The notes: generated by a model not told the origin, from the letters alone. A stretch of DNA of 17,558 nucleotides from Granulosicoccus sp964352535 (GCA_964352535.1 CAYGSW010000116.1:1-17558); one strand, 5' to 3'; positions 1 through 7,073 are shown, counted from the first letter of the stretch. Numbers and translations: made by a program.

Positions 1-134
1 ATCGTAAACAGCAGGTCTGCGTAGGTATCGCCTTGCGGCGCGTGCAGCACGTAATGAACATCACGCATCGATGTCGCCACGCGCATCGCACCGACGTGTG
101 GTGGGCCTTCGTAGGTCCAGAGGCTCAATTCCAT
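1..134 (-). CDS. bchB: Light-independent protochlorophyllide reductase subunit B (BchB), N-terminal fragment
   Basis: Only the first 44 codons lie in the window; the gene continues past the left edge. BchB pairs with BchN to form the catalytic NB component of dark protochlorophyllide reductase, which reduces ring D of protochlorophyllide with electrons from BchL. The fragment starts with ATG at 134 and reads WTYEGPPHVGAMRVAT, then VHYVLHAPQGDTYADLLFT, the hallmark BchB N-terminus. Asp36 in the APQGD motif is visible; in this family that aspartate is the unusual fourth ligand of the NB 4Fe-4S cluster, the other three being BchN cysteines. The start lies 3 bases after the bchN stop codon, so the two genes are almost certainly cotranscribed and probably translationally coupled. 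No strong ribosome binding site precedes it. Bases 1-134 are too few to judge the rest of the protein. Confidence 0.95.
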   Translation of the reverse strand, partial: MELSLWTYEGPPHVGAMRVATSMRDVHYVLHAPQGDTYADLLFT

Positions 135-137
135 GAC

Positions 138-1400
138 TTATACACTCAGCTTCTGGCGACGACTTAGTGGTCTGGCAAAGAGCTCTGCCAGATCGCCGGC
201 CTGATCAAAACCGTGTACCGGTGAAAACACAAGTTCAATGCTCCATTTGGTGCTCAGCCCTTCACCTTCAAGAGGATTGGCAATACCCAGCCCGCACACA
301 GTCAAATCAGGTGTTTCGCTACGCAGACGATCCAGTTGTCTATCGACATCCTGGCCTTCAACAACGCGCGCATTGTCTGGCAGTACCTTAAGCTCTTCAG
401 ACATGGTTTTTCTGTCCAGATACGGTACGCCAACCTCGAGAATCTGCATGCCACATTCTTCATGCATGAATCTGGCGAGAGGCAGCTCCAGTTGTGAATC
501 AGGCATGAACCACAGTCGTTTGCCTTCCAGTACAGGCTTGTAGTGTTCTAGTGCCTTGCGAGCCCGGGCAATCGGTGCAGCGGTTGCCGTATCCACATCG
601 GATCGATTAACCCCAACAGCATCAGCTGCAGCATAGAGCCAGGCTTGCGTGCCATTGACACCGAAGGGAAACAGCGCAGGCACGTGGCTGGCACCTTTCT
701 CGATCATGGCTCTTCGTGTGGCATTGAGAAATGGCTGTGCCAACAGGAACTGCGTATTGGGACCGATAGCTGGAATCTGAGCTGCGCGACGTGGCGGAAA
801 GTAGGCTACCTTGAGGGCTGCTGCGCGAATGCCGGTGGTATCAAAGAGCCTGTCAAACTGATCTTCAACAATGTCGGGTAACGCTCCGATGACCATCAGT
901 TGTTTTTCGTCGGTATGCGGGGCGGCCTTGATCATGGCTTCAAGGCAGGCATCTTCGCCTTCGGTGAAGGTTGTCTCGATGCCGCTACCAGAGTAGTTGA
1001 GAACACGAACACGTCCCTGATGGGCGGTGCTCAGTCGCTCTGCGGCGCGTCCCAGATCAAGTTTAATGACCTCTGAAGGACAGGAGCCCACTAGAAACAG
1101 CGTGGCGATGTCGGGGCGACGTTCAAGCAATCGATGCACAATGCGATCAAGCTCTTCGTTGGCATCGGACAACCCTGCCAGGTCCTTCTCTTGCATGATG
1201 GCAGTGGCAAATCGGGGTTCGGAGAAAATCATGACCCCGGCGGCAGATTGCAGTAAATGGGCGCACGTACGGCTGCCAACCACCAGAAAGAACGCATCCT
1301 GCATCTTTCGATGCAGCCAGACGATACCGGTGAGCCCGCAGAACACTTCACGCTGGCCATGCTCGACAGTGACAGCAATGTCCTGGAGTGCCGCCGACAT
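138..1400 (-). CDS. bchN: Light-independent protochlorophyllide reductase subunit N (BchN)
   Basis: This is the N subunit of the nitrogenase-like dark protochlorophyllide reductase (BchL, BchN, BchB), acting in the cytoplasm in bacteriochlorophyll synthesis. The 420-residue product carries FCGLTGIVWLHRKMQDAFF, then VGSRTCAHLL and LFLVGSCPSEVI. The three cluster cysteines fall at Cys21, Cys46 and Cys107, with the same mutual spacing as Cys26, Cys51 and Cys112 of the Rhodobacter capsulatus protein. I chose ATG at 1400 although the frame is open up to 1463. The 1400 start follows a GGAGG ribosome binding site with 9 bases between, begins one base after the bchF stop, and gives the usual family length of about 420-425 residues. 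A longer 441-residue form would overlap bchF by 62 bases. The gene sits between bchF and bchB in the standard bchFNB order. Confidence 0.96.
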   Translation of the reverse strand: MSAALQDIAVTVEHGQREVFCGLTGIVWLHRKMQDAFFLVVGSRTCAHLLQSAAGVMIFSEPRFATAIMQEKDLAGLSDANEELDRIVHRLLERRPDIATLFLVGSCPSEVIKLDLGRAAERLSTAHQGRVRVLNYSGSGIETTFTEGEDACLEAMIKAAPHTDEKQLMVIGALPDIVEDQFDRLFDTTGIRAAALKVAYFPPRRAAQIPAIGPNTQFLLAQPFLNATRRAMIEKGASHVPALFPFGVNGTQAWLYAAADAVGVNRSDVDTATAAPIARARKALEHYKPVLEGKRLWFMPDSQLELPLARFMHEECGMQILEVGVPYLDRKTMSEELKVLPDNARVVEGQDVDRQLDRLRSETPDLTVCGLGIANPLEGEGLSTKWSIELVFSPVHGFDQAGDLAELFARPLSRRQKLSV

Positions 1401-1401
1401 G

Positions 1402-1881
1402 TCAGCGAGCCTCCGAGAGACGTGCATGACGCAGTTTGAGAAGAAATTGTGCTGCATTGACAACGTAGGTGGCGTAAGCCGCGATGGCTACTGCAACCAG
1501 CAGGCCTGTACTGCCCAGGCCCGAGAGGTACATGCCCAGATACAGCGTGTGCAAGGCGATGACCACCATGCTGACCATGTCTTCCCAGTAAAAGGCAGGG
1601 GCAAACAGATACTGGCCGTAAACATCGTGTTCCCACAGCGCACCGGTATACATGATGGCGTATAGAAACAGTGTCTTTATTACTACAGAGGCTGCTGCGA
1701 CCTGAAAGCCTTCGCCGGTAAGCATGTAGCGAGCGAGAAGGGCGGCACTGACAAGGAAAACGAGGAACTGAAGCGGGGCCAGAATTCCCTGAACAAGCGT
1801 CCACGGCGACTGGTTGCGACGCTCACGCTGGTCGGGTGTGTACAGTGGAGTGCTGTGTGTCAGGGTTGCGCCGGATTTCAT
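1402..1881 (-). CDS. bchF: 3-vinyl (bacterio)chlorophyllide hydratase (BchF)
   Basis: BchF adds water to the 3-vinyl group of the chlorin ring, giving the 3-hydroxyethyl intermediate on the way to bacteriochlorophyll a. It is a small membrane protein. The 159-residue product reads LYTPDQRERRNQSPWTLVQG near the N-terminus, followed by several hydrophobic segments (LAPLQFLVFLVSAALLARY, then stretches around LGMYLSGLGSTGLLVAVAIAA) and the motif WEHDVYGQYLFAPAFYWED, all typical of BchF. I chose ATG at 1881. An in-frame GTG at 1941 would add 20 residues, but it lies upstream of the predicted -10 box at 1929-1934, so it would probably not be transcribed. No convincing ribosome binding site precedes 1881. 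It is the first gene of a bchF-bchN-bchB operon and diverges from aerR. Its promoter carries a PpsR-type operator, so it is expected to be repressed aerobically. Confidence 0.93.
   Translation of the reverse strand: MKSGATLTHSTPLYTPDQRERRNQSPWTLVQGILAPLQFLVFLVSAALLARYMLTGEGFQVAAASVVIKTLFLYAIMYTGALWEHDVYGQYLFAPAFYWEDMVSMVVIALHTLYLGMYLSGLGSTGLLVAVAIAAYATYVVNAAQFLLKLRHARLSEAR
1410..1414 (-). promoter_or_regulatory. Ribosome binding site deciding the bchN start
   Basis: On the minus strand GGAGG lies 9 bases upstream of the ATG at 1400, inside the last codons of bchF. It supports the short bchN start over the in-frame upstream starts at 1427 and 1463. Confidence 0.7.
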
Positions 1882-1928
1882 GCTGTGTCGGACCGTGTGT
1901 TGTGAGGCAATTGCATCTCGTTGACCCG

Positions 1929-1957
1929 AGTCTAAAACCACCGAAACAAAGTGTCAA
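1929..1957 (-). promoter_or_regulatory. Candidate sigma-70-like promoter of bchFNB
   Basis: Reading the minus strand, a perfect -35 TTGACA (1957 to 1952) is followed 17 bases later by TAGACT (1934 to 1929), four of six matches to the -10 consensus. The -35 box lies inside the PpsR-type site at 1952-1969, so a bound repressor would block RNA polymerase. The predicted start of transcription, near 1922, lies upstream of the ATG at 1881. Confidence 0.55.
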
Positions 1958-1969
1958 CTAGAATGGACA
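1952..1969. promoter_or_regulatory. PpsR/CrtJ-type operator 1 (bchF side)
   Basis: The sequence TGTCAACTAGAATGGACA fits TGT-N12-ACA exactly, the recognition palindrome of PpsR/CrtJ. It overlaps the -35 box of the bchF promoter. It is 9 bases away from operator 2, a spacing compatible with cooperative binding of adjacent repressor units. Confidence 0.78.
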
Positions 1970-1978
1970 CTTTTGTAC

Positions 1979-1996
1979 TGTCAATTAAAGCGGACA
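1979..1996. promoter_or_regulatory. PpsR/CrtJ-type operator 2 (shared divergent region)
   Basis: TGTCAATTAAAGCGGACA fits TGT-N12-ACA exactly. Like operator 1 it starts TGTCAA and ends GGACA, which strengthens the case that the pair is real. Its right end coincides with the proposed -35 box (CGGACA) of the rightward aerR promoter. Confidence 0.78.
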
Positions 1997-2020
1997 AGAT
2001 TGCCTGATTGGGCGTATACT
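1991..2020 (+). promoter_or_regulatory. Candidate promoter of aerR-ppsR
   Basis: CGGACA (1991-1996, four of six matches) and TATACT (2015-2020, five of six) are separated by 18 bases. The -35 box sits inside operator 2. The predicted transcript would have a leader of about 80 bases containing operator 3. This is a reading by eye and no start site is known. Confidence 0.4.
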
Positions 2021-2075
2021 CGGGCGTAACGGCTGATTGACAGCTGTGTACAAAAGCCGGCACTGAGCGTAAGCT

Positions 2076-2093
2076 TGTCAGAATAGGTTTACA
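2076..2093. promoter_or_regulatory. PpsR/CrtJ-type operator 3 (aerR leader)
   Basis: TGTCAGAATAGGTTTACA fits TGT-N12-ACA exactly and ends 15 bases before the aerR start codon. It lies downstream of the proposed aerR promoter, where it could act as a roadblock or serve another promoter. Its place before aerR-ppsR implies autoregulation. Confidence 0.7.
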
Positions 2094-2108
2094 CAACAGA
2101 GCTCAGGC

Positions 2109-3011
2109 ATGGCAACACACCCAGGAGACCCAAAGGTGGGAGCTGAGCATCAAGCTGAAGTTATTCTGAACGAGGAAAGCCGCACAATAGACGCCGTGGC
2201 ACCCCCCAGCCAGATAGAGCTGTTACTCAAAACGGTTGAATCCGAACTCATCCCGCGTTTGTTCGTAAATCACATGATGGATGTACCAGCTACCTCTCCG
2301 CTGGTCGAGAATCGTTCTACCGTCCCCGAGCCGGGCGACTGGAGCGCTGATGAGTGCATATCCGAGTTTGCGGACATGTGCATCGCCAACGATCCCTCTT
2401 TGCTCGATCAGCACGTGACTGATCTGCTTGCACAGGGTGTAACGCTGGAATCCATTTTTCTCTATCTTTTAGCACCAGTAGCAAGACATCTGGGCGATCG
2501 CTGGACAGACGACGAACTGAGTTTCGTTGATGTCCATCTTGGGCTATGCAGATTGCATCAGCTTATTTGCGAGTGCGAGGCCATCGGGTACCGTTCTGAA
2601 AATGTGTCACTCCCCGGAGAGTCCATTCTTCTTACGTGTGCACCCGGTGAAAATCACACTTTTGGCGTGACGATGGTGGCCGATTTCTTTCGGCGCTATG
2701 GCTGGCAGGTCAGCAACCTGTGTGGCTTGGATACCGATTTTCTAATTGCAAGGCTCGCTTCTACCCACTATTCCGCTGTGGGCTTTTCCCTGCACAATGA
2801 ATACAACTATCAAGGTCTGGCTGATCTTATCCAGCATGTTAAGGATGAGTCCATCAACAGGGAGTTGGTGATCATGGTTGGAGGCGACTTTTTCATTCGC
2901 AATCCCAACAAGGTTGATTTGATAGGTGCCGATATATTTGCAACTGATGGGCGACAAGCCGTATTGAAAGCTTCAGAGGTAAGCAAAAAAAGGGACAGGT
3001 CTGCATTATGA
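2109..3011 (+). CDS. aerR: AerR/PpaA-type cobalamin-binding regulator of photosynthesis genes
   Basis: AerR (PpaA) proteins bind cobalamin and act as antirepressors of PpsR/CrtJ, linking light and B12 to photosystem expression. The 300-residue product has a B12-binding layout. A helical section contains W132 followed by DDELSFVDVHLGLCRLHQL (about 134-152), the upper-helix motif typical of this group. A Rossmann-like cobalamin domain follows at about 170-290 with GENHTFG at 180-186. His183 is the candidate cobalt ligand, in an ExHxxG variant of the classical DxHxxG motif. VGFSLHNEYNY and MVGGDFF match later B12-domain strands. The N-terminal 90 or so residues are not recognisable to me and make it longer than Rhodobacter AerR. 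The ATG at 2109 is the first available; the ribosome binding site is weak. It lies 29 bases before ppsR and is probably cotranscribed with it. Confidence 0.88.
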   Translation: MATHPGDPKVGAEHQAEVILNEESRTIDAVAPPSQIELLLKTVESELIPRLFVNHMMDVPATSPLVENRSTVPEPGDWSADECISEFADMCIANDPSLLDQHVTDLLAQGVTLESIFLYLLAPVARHLGDRWTDDELSFVDVHLGLCRLHQLICECEAIGYRSENVSLPGESILLTCAPGENHTFGVTMVADFFRRYGWQVSNLCGLDTDFLIARLASTHYSAVGFSLHNEYNYQGLADLIQHVKDESINRELVIMVGGDFFIRNPNKVDLIGADIFATDGRQAVLKASEVSKKRDRSAL

Positions 3012-3040
3012 AGTTTACTTTGCCATCGTGATGTGTCCAA

Positions 3041-4513
3041 ATGCAATCCAATCTACGTACTATCTCCTCACAGCCGAGCGTATCGGCAGGAGCTTACGTG
3101 CCAGTGAATAGCTTCAAAGCGCCTGAAAACCTTGGCACGATCAACGGCCAGACAGCAGCTTCCCTGTTAGGGGCAGCAGCTGATATTGCGTTGATTATCG
3201 ACAAGCGTGGCGTGATTCGGGACTTGTCCGTCAGCAGTGATGAGCTAGCCAGCAAAAATACGCAACGCTGGATCGGCAAGAAATGGGCCGACACTGTCAG
3301 CATTGACAGCCAGCAGAAAGTTGCCGAGTTGCTCTCAATCGACGGGGACGAAGTCTCAAGACAACGGCAGATAAACCAGCGAACCGAAGAAGGTGAGAAC
3401 GTGCTTGTGCTGTACAGCACCGTGAAGCTGGACGACAAGGGTAATCGCGTTGCCATTGGCAAGGATTTGAGCTCATTGACACGCATGCAACAGCGACTCA
3501 TCAACGTGCAGCAGTCCATGGAGCGTGACTACTCACAACTCAGACAATTTGAAACGCGCTACCGTTTGCTGTTCAGAACAGCGGGTGATGCCATCATCAT
3601 CACGGAAGCAGACACGTTCAAGGTCATGGAAGCCAATCCCACTGCCTGTACCTTGTTGGGTTCTCCCGAGCGAAAACTGGTGGGCAGTAATTTGCTGCGC
3701 TGGTTTGACAAGAAAGCGAAGCAGAATGTTGAAGATGCCCTGGCGTCCGTCCGAATGAATGGTCGTAATGTCAGTTTGACGCTTGAGCTTGAAGGCGTTG
3801 ACGATGCGCTTCTGGTCAATCTTGCATTGTTCAAGACCAATACCCAGACCCATGTGTTAGTGCGATTGGAGAAAAAGGCCAATGAGACTGACGCCATGTC
3901 CCAGTCTGAACAGACAGCACGTCTGCTTGCACTGGTCGAGAATGCTCCGGATGCGCTTGTCGTCACCGACTCACGTGGCAAGGTGCTCACCGTCAATACA
4001 GAGTTTCTGGATCTGTCCCAGCTTGCCGGCGCAGAACTTGCCCATGGCCAGGATCTGTCCAGCTGGTTGGGTCAGGGCGGCATCGATTTTCAGATCATCA
4101 TGTCCAGTCTGCGAGAGCATGGTTCCATTCGTCTCTACAACACGCAAATGCGGGGAGAATTCGGGTCAATCTGTGATGTCGAAGTTTCAGCTGCGGCTGT
4201 GAGTGACGGAACGCTGGACTGCATCGGTTTTTCAATTCGTAATACAAGCCGTCGTATCGCCGCGAATGATGAAAGCTCGGCACTGGCTCCCAAGTCTATT
4301 GATCAGCTTACCCAGCTGGTAGGGCGTGTGCCGCTGAAAGATCTGGTTCGGGAATCAACCGAGCTTATCGAGCAGTTGTGCATTCAGTCAGCGCTCAAGC
4401 TGACGAACAATAATCGTGCCTCAGCGGCAGAGATGCTGGGTCTGAGTCGACAGTCGCTGTACGTGAAGCTGCGACGTTATGCGCTGGATGACGAGAATGG
4501 CTCTGCTGACTGA
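3041..4513 (+). CDS. ppsR: PpsR/CrtJ-type transcriptional repressor of photosynthesis genes
   Basis: PpsR/CrtJ is the aerobic repressor of bacteriochlorophyll, carotenoid and light-harvesting genes and binds TGT-N12-ACA. The 490-residue product shows the expected order: an N-terminal PAS-like domain (about 40-145), a glutamine-rich linker helix (about 148-172, MQQRLINVQQSMERDYSQLR), PAS1 (about 172-280), PAS2 (about 293-400) and a Fis-type helix-turn-helix (about 440-482, with NNNRASAAEMLGLSRQSLY and VKLRRY). It has four cysteines: 203, 378, 394 and 447. Cys447, just before the helix-turn-helix, corresponds by position to the redox-active Cys420/Cys424 of Rhodobacter CrtJ/PpsR. I see no counterpart of the partner cysteine (249/251), since residues 204-377 contain none. 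It is about 20-25 residues longer than Rhodobacter homologues, mostly at the N-terminus. No clear ribosome binding site precedes ATG 3041. Five operators lie in this window. Confidence 0.93.
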   Translation: MQSNLRTISSQPSVSAGAYVPVNSFKAPENLGTINGQTAASLLGAAADIALIIDKRGVIRDLSVSSDELASKNTQRWIGKKWADTVSIDSQQKVAELLSIDGDEVSRQRQINQRTEEGENVLVLYSTVKLDDKGNRVAIGKDLSSLTRMQQRLINVQQSMERDYSQLRQFETRYRLLFRTAGDAIIITEADTFKVMEANPTACTLLGSPERKLVGSNLLRWFDKKAKQNVEDALASVRMNGRNVSLTLELEGVDDALLVNLALFKTNTQTHVLVRLEKKANETDAMSQSEQTARLLALVENAPDALVVTDSRGKVLTVNTEFLDLSQLAGAELAHGQDLSSWLGQGGIDFQIIMSSLREHGSIRLYNTQMRGEFGSICDVEVSAAAVSDGTLDCIGFSIRNTSRRIAANDESSALAPKSIDQLTQLVGRVPLKDLVRESTELIEQLCIQSALKLTNNNRASAAEMLGLSRQSLYVKLRRYALDDENGSAD

Positions 4514-4555
4514 GCGATAAGTGCTTTTTGGTAAAACGCTGTCAGCAAGCAAACG

Positions 4556-4594
4556 AAAAACGCCGGGGTGTGAGTATGCCGCCCCGGCGTTTTT
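4556..4594 (+). terminator. Strong intrinsic terminator after ppsR
   Basis: Arms AAAAACGCCGGGG (4556-4568) and CCCCGGCGTTTTT (4582-4594) pair perfectly over 13 bases around a 13-base loop, ending in a run of five T. The A-run before the stem would also let it work on the opposite strand. It ends aerR-ppsR and separates it from bchG. Confidence 0.93.
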
Positions 4595-4625
4595 GCGTTC
4601 ACGTTGATCAAATCCTGCCCCTGAA

Positions 4626-4643
4626 TGTTGTCATATGACAACA
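4626..4643. promoter_or_regulatory. PpsR/CrtJ-type operator 4, perfect palindrome
   Basis: TGTTGTCATATGACAACA is an 18-base perfect palindrome that fits TGT-N12-ACA. It lies 90 bases before the bchG start codon and is 68 bases centre to centre from operator 5, consistent with looped or cooperative binding as known for distant CrtJ sites. Confidence 0.75.
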
Positions 4644-4679
4644 GAGTGTCACTAAAGCCTCGACACGATCATATTTTGC

Positions 4680-4708
4680 TTGACACACACATGTGTCAAG
4701 TTTAATTT
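4680..4708 (+). promoter_or_regulatory. Candidate bchG promoter
   Basis: A perfect -35 TTGACA (4680-4685) is followed after 17 bases by TAATTT (4703-4708), a weak -10. If used, transcription would begin within a few bases of the bchG ATG at 4716, giving a leaderless or nearly leaderless message. The -10 lies inside operator 5. An alternative -10, TATTTT at 4672-4677, has no good -35 partner. The -35 also begins an 8-base inverted repeat (TTGACACA, 4 bases, TGTGTCAA; 4680-4699). Confidence 0.4.
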
Positions 4709-4711
4709 ACA
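4694..4711. promoter_or_regulatory. PpsR/CrtJ-type operator 5 at the bchG start
   Basis: TGTCAAGTTTAATTTACA fits TGT-N12-ACA exactly, starts TGTCAA like operators 1 and 2, and ends 4 bases before the bchG start codon. It covers the predicted -10 box. Confidence 0.75.
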
Positions 4712-4715
4712 GTAT

Positions 4716-5627
4716 ATGGATGTAAGCGAAGCGCGATTATCAAAGGCGGCCTATCCGGCGCCATCTGCGGTCTTGGAGCTATTCAAGCCGATCACATGGT
4801 TTCCGCCCATGTGGGCGTTTGCCTGCGGTGTCGTCTCATCCGGTATGTCTGTGTCAGAGCACTGGATGACACTCCTGCTCGGGGTGCTGTTAACCGGCCC
4901 GCTGGTGTGCGCTACCAGTCAGGCGGTCAATGACTGGTTCGATCGCCACGTGGATGCCATCAACGAACCCAACAGGCCTATTCCCAGCGGCAGAGTGCCG
5001 GGTCGGTGGGGCCTCTATATTGGTATCATATGGTCAATAGTCTCTCTGGTTGTCGCAAGCTACCTTGGCACGGTGGTCCTGGTTGCGGCCATCGTCGGTC
5101 TGGCATTGGCGTGGGCCTACAGTGCGCCGCCGTTCAGATTGAAGCAGAACGCCTGGTACGGTGCAGCTGCGTGTGGCGCTTGCTACGAAGGCTTGCCCTG
5201 GGTCACAGGTGCTGCAGTCATGCTGGCAGGTTCGGTGCCTGATTCAAGAATATTTCTCATAGCCTTTCTCTACAGCGTTGGCGCACACGGCATCATGACG
5301 CTCAATGATTTCAAAGCCGTGGAGGGCGACAAGGCTCTGGGTCTGAAATCCTTGCCGGTCATGATGGGTAGCGACAAGGCTGCGCGCTTTGCCTGTCTGG
5401 TCATGGCATTGCCGCAACTGGTGGTGCTTGGGCTGTTGATTTTCTGGCAACAACCGTTAGCCGCAGTGGTGGTCGCTCTGGTTATTGCCCTGCAGCTGGT
5501 CTGTATGCGTCGCTTTGTTACCGATCCGTTGAAGTTTGCACCCTGGTACAACGCCACCGGTGTCACTCTCTATGTGTCGGGCATGATGGCGACAGCAGTT
5601 GCTCTTCGTAGTGTTGTCGTCAGCTGA
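4716..5627 (+). CDS. bchG: Bacteriochlorophyll synthase (BchG)
   Basis: BchG is the membrane prenyltransferase that esterifies bacteriochlorophyllide a with geranylgeranyl or phytyl diphosphate. The 303-residue product is a UbiA-family protein of normal length. It reads LFKPITWFPPMWAFACGVVSSG near the N-terminus. The first aspartate motif is NDWFDRHVDAINEPNRPIPSG with Asp73, Asp76 and Asp80 (diphosphate and Mg binding); the second is LNDFKAVEGDKALGLKSLP with Asp198 and Asp205. Between and after these lie about eight or nine hydrophobic helices. I chose ATG at 4716. A TTG at 4680 would add 12 residues but coincides with the TTGACA promoter box. There is no Shine-Dalgarno before 4716, which fits the possible leaderless transcript. 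It leads a bchG-bch2-bchP group under two PpsR-type operators. Confidence 0.95.
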   Translation: MDVSEARLSKAAYPAPSAVLELFKPITWFPPMWAFACGVVSSGMSVSEHWMTLLLGVLLTGPLVCATSQAVNDWFDRHVDAINEPNRPIPSGRVPGRWGLYIGIIWSIVSLVVASYLGTVVLVAAIVGLALAWAYSAPPFRLKQNAWYGAAACGACYEGLPWVTGAAVMLAGSVPDSRIFLIAFLYSVGAHGIMTLNDFKAVEGDKALGLKSLPVMMGSDKAARFACLVMALPQLVVLGLLIFWQQPLAAVVVALVIALQLVCMRRFVTDPLKFAPWYNATGVTLYVSGMMATAVALRSVVVS

Positions 5628-5690
5628 ACACGATGCAAGCTTTTACACAATGCTGGCCAACGTGTGCGTCTCCAAATGTGAGGTTCAACG

Positions 5691-7073
5691 ATGAATAAAG
5701 GGTACATTGGCTGGTTTGGTATTTTCCGTCTGGGTCTGGTGCAGACGTCTCTGGGCGCCATCGTGGTGCTAACAACGTCAACGATCAATCGCATCATGGT
5801 GGTTGAGCTTGCGTTGCCAGCGTTGATCCCCGGATTGCTGGTCGGGTTGCACTATGCCATACAGATCACACGTCCGCGGATGGGCTATGGCTCTGACACC
5901 GGCGGCAGACGCACGCCCTGGATTATCGGCGGTATGCTGGTGCTAGGCGCTGGCGGCTTTCTGGCTGCACTGTCTACGTCGATGATAGCGGCGACGCCTG
6001 CAGCGGGCATTGCTCTGGCCGTCGTAGCGTTCCTGCTGGTTGGTCTGGGTGTCGGTGCTGCGGGCACCTCATTGCTGGTACTACTGGCCAAATCGGTGGC
6101 ACCTCGCTATCGAGGTGCTGCCGCTAGCACTGTCTGGGTCATGATGATTCTGGGATTTATCGTGACGGCTGTTATTGCCGGCAAGCAACTCGATCCTTTC
6201 AGCTTTGAGCGCTTGCTTATCGTGACAGGCAGCGTGTCCCTCATTGCGTTTGTCGTCACCTGCCTGGCCGTGACAGGTATGGAGCCGCGTGTATCCCGGG
6301 GGGCAGCACCTGATGCCCGGGCGCAGTCAATCGCTGAGGCCGGACAGAATGCTGAAGCAGCTGTTCGCGATGCAGGATTTGTGGCAGCAGTCAAAGCTGT
6401 GTGGTCCGAGCCAGATTCGAGACGATTCAGCATATTTGTTTTTGTGTCCATGCTTGCCTACAGTGCGCAGGATCTCATCCTTGAACCCTTCGCAGGCTCG
6501 GTCTTCGGCATGACGCCTGGCGAATCCACTCAGTTGTCCGGCACTCAACACGGTGGAGTGCTCGCGGGTATGTTGCTGGTTGCCTTTTGTACCAGTGTCA
6601 TTGGTGGACGCATCTTCGGATCGTTGCGACGCTGGACCATTGTGGGTTGCATGGCCTCAGCGTTTGCGCTGATTGCACTGGCCATTGGTGGGCAGGTGGG
6701 TCTCGGCTTTCCATTGCCACTGTTTGTTTTTGCGCTGGGTCTGGCCAACGGTGCTTTTGCTGTCGCTGCCATTGGCTCAATGATGGACTTGATGAATCGA
6801 GGCGCAGGCCAGCGCGAAGGGGTGCGCATGGGCTTGTGGGGCGCAGCTCAGGCGATCGCTTTTGGATTGGGCGGTGTGGGGGCCACGTTTGCTGTCGATG
6901 TCAGTCGCGCACTAATGGACAGCGCTTCTTCAGCGTACGCCATTGTATTCGTATCGCAGGCCCTGCTGTTTTTCTGGGCTGCCAAGCTTGCCGCAGGTGT
7001 GTATCAGCCGGTGCAGGCAGAAACCACAGGTCAGTTTTCACCTGGCCGTATAGCGTTGGAGATGGAACAATGA
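5691..7073 (+). CDS. bch2: PucC/LhaA-family transporter-like protein beside bchG and bchP (Bch2)
   Basis: This is a 460-residue major-facilitator-type membrane protein of the PucC/LhaA/BCH family, whose members in purple bacteria help assemble light-harvesting and reaction-centre complexes or deliver pigment. It has about twelve hydrophobic segments. A family signature lies near the N-terminus: IGWFGIFRLGLVQTSLG, then TSTINRIMVVELALPALIPG, HYAIQITRPRMGYGSDTGGR and RRTPWIIGG. The position between bchG and bchP is the standard place for the paralogue often called bch2 or orf428, as opposed to lhaA (with puhA) or pucC (with puc genes). Its exact role is not settled in the family. ATG 5691 follows GAGG with a 7-base gap. 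Its stop overlaps the bchP start (ATGA), indicating translational coupling. Confidence 0.88.
   Translation: MNKGYIGWFGIFRLGLVQTSLGAIVVLTTSTINRIMVVELALPALIPGLLVGLHYAIQITRPRMGYGSDTGGRRTPWIIGGMLVLGAGGFLAALSTSMIAATPAAGIALAVVAFLLVGLGVGAAGTSLLVLLAKSVAPRYRGAAASTVWVMMILGFIVTAVIAGKQLDPFSFERLLIVTGSVSLIAFVVTCLAVTGMEPRVSRGAAPDARAQSIAEAGQNAEAAVRDAGFVAAVKAVWSEPDSRRFSIFVFVSMLAYSAQDLILEPFAGSVFGMTPGESTQLSGTQHGGVLAGMLLVAFCTSVIGGRIFGSLRRWTIVGCMASAFALIALAIGGQVGLGFPLPLFVFALGLANGAFAVAAIGSMMDLMNRGAGQREGVRMGLWGAAQAIAFGLGGVGATFAVDVSRALMDSASSAYAIVFVSQALLFFWAAKLAAGVYQPVQAETTGQFSPGRIALEMEQ

Noticed and set aside
1401..1463. Longer bchN start overlapping bchF by 62 bases
   Set aside because: The ATG at 1400 has a GGAGG site and gives the family length; the longer form has no such support.
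167..1665. Several plus-strand open frames opposite bchN and bchF
   Set aside because: They are shadows of well-identified minus-strand genes and encode no recognisable domains.
1882..1941. GTG start adding 20 residues to BchF
   Set aside because: It lies upstream of the predicted -10 box and the extra residues are not typical of BchF.
4647..4665. A third TGT...ACA pair near bchG
   Set aside because: The spacing is 13, not 12, bases, so it does not fit the PpsR consensus; it may be a degenerate site but I do not claim it.
4680..4715. TTG start adding 12 residues to BchG
   Set aside because: The TTG is part of the TTGACA promoter box and the added residues come from the operator region; ATG 4716 gives the normal family length.
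6587..7069. Long in-frame upstream extension of bchP inside bch2
   Set aside because: It lies in another frame of the clearly coding bch2 gene, shows no protein family features, and ATG 7070 begins exactly at the FAD-binding motif.
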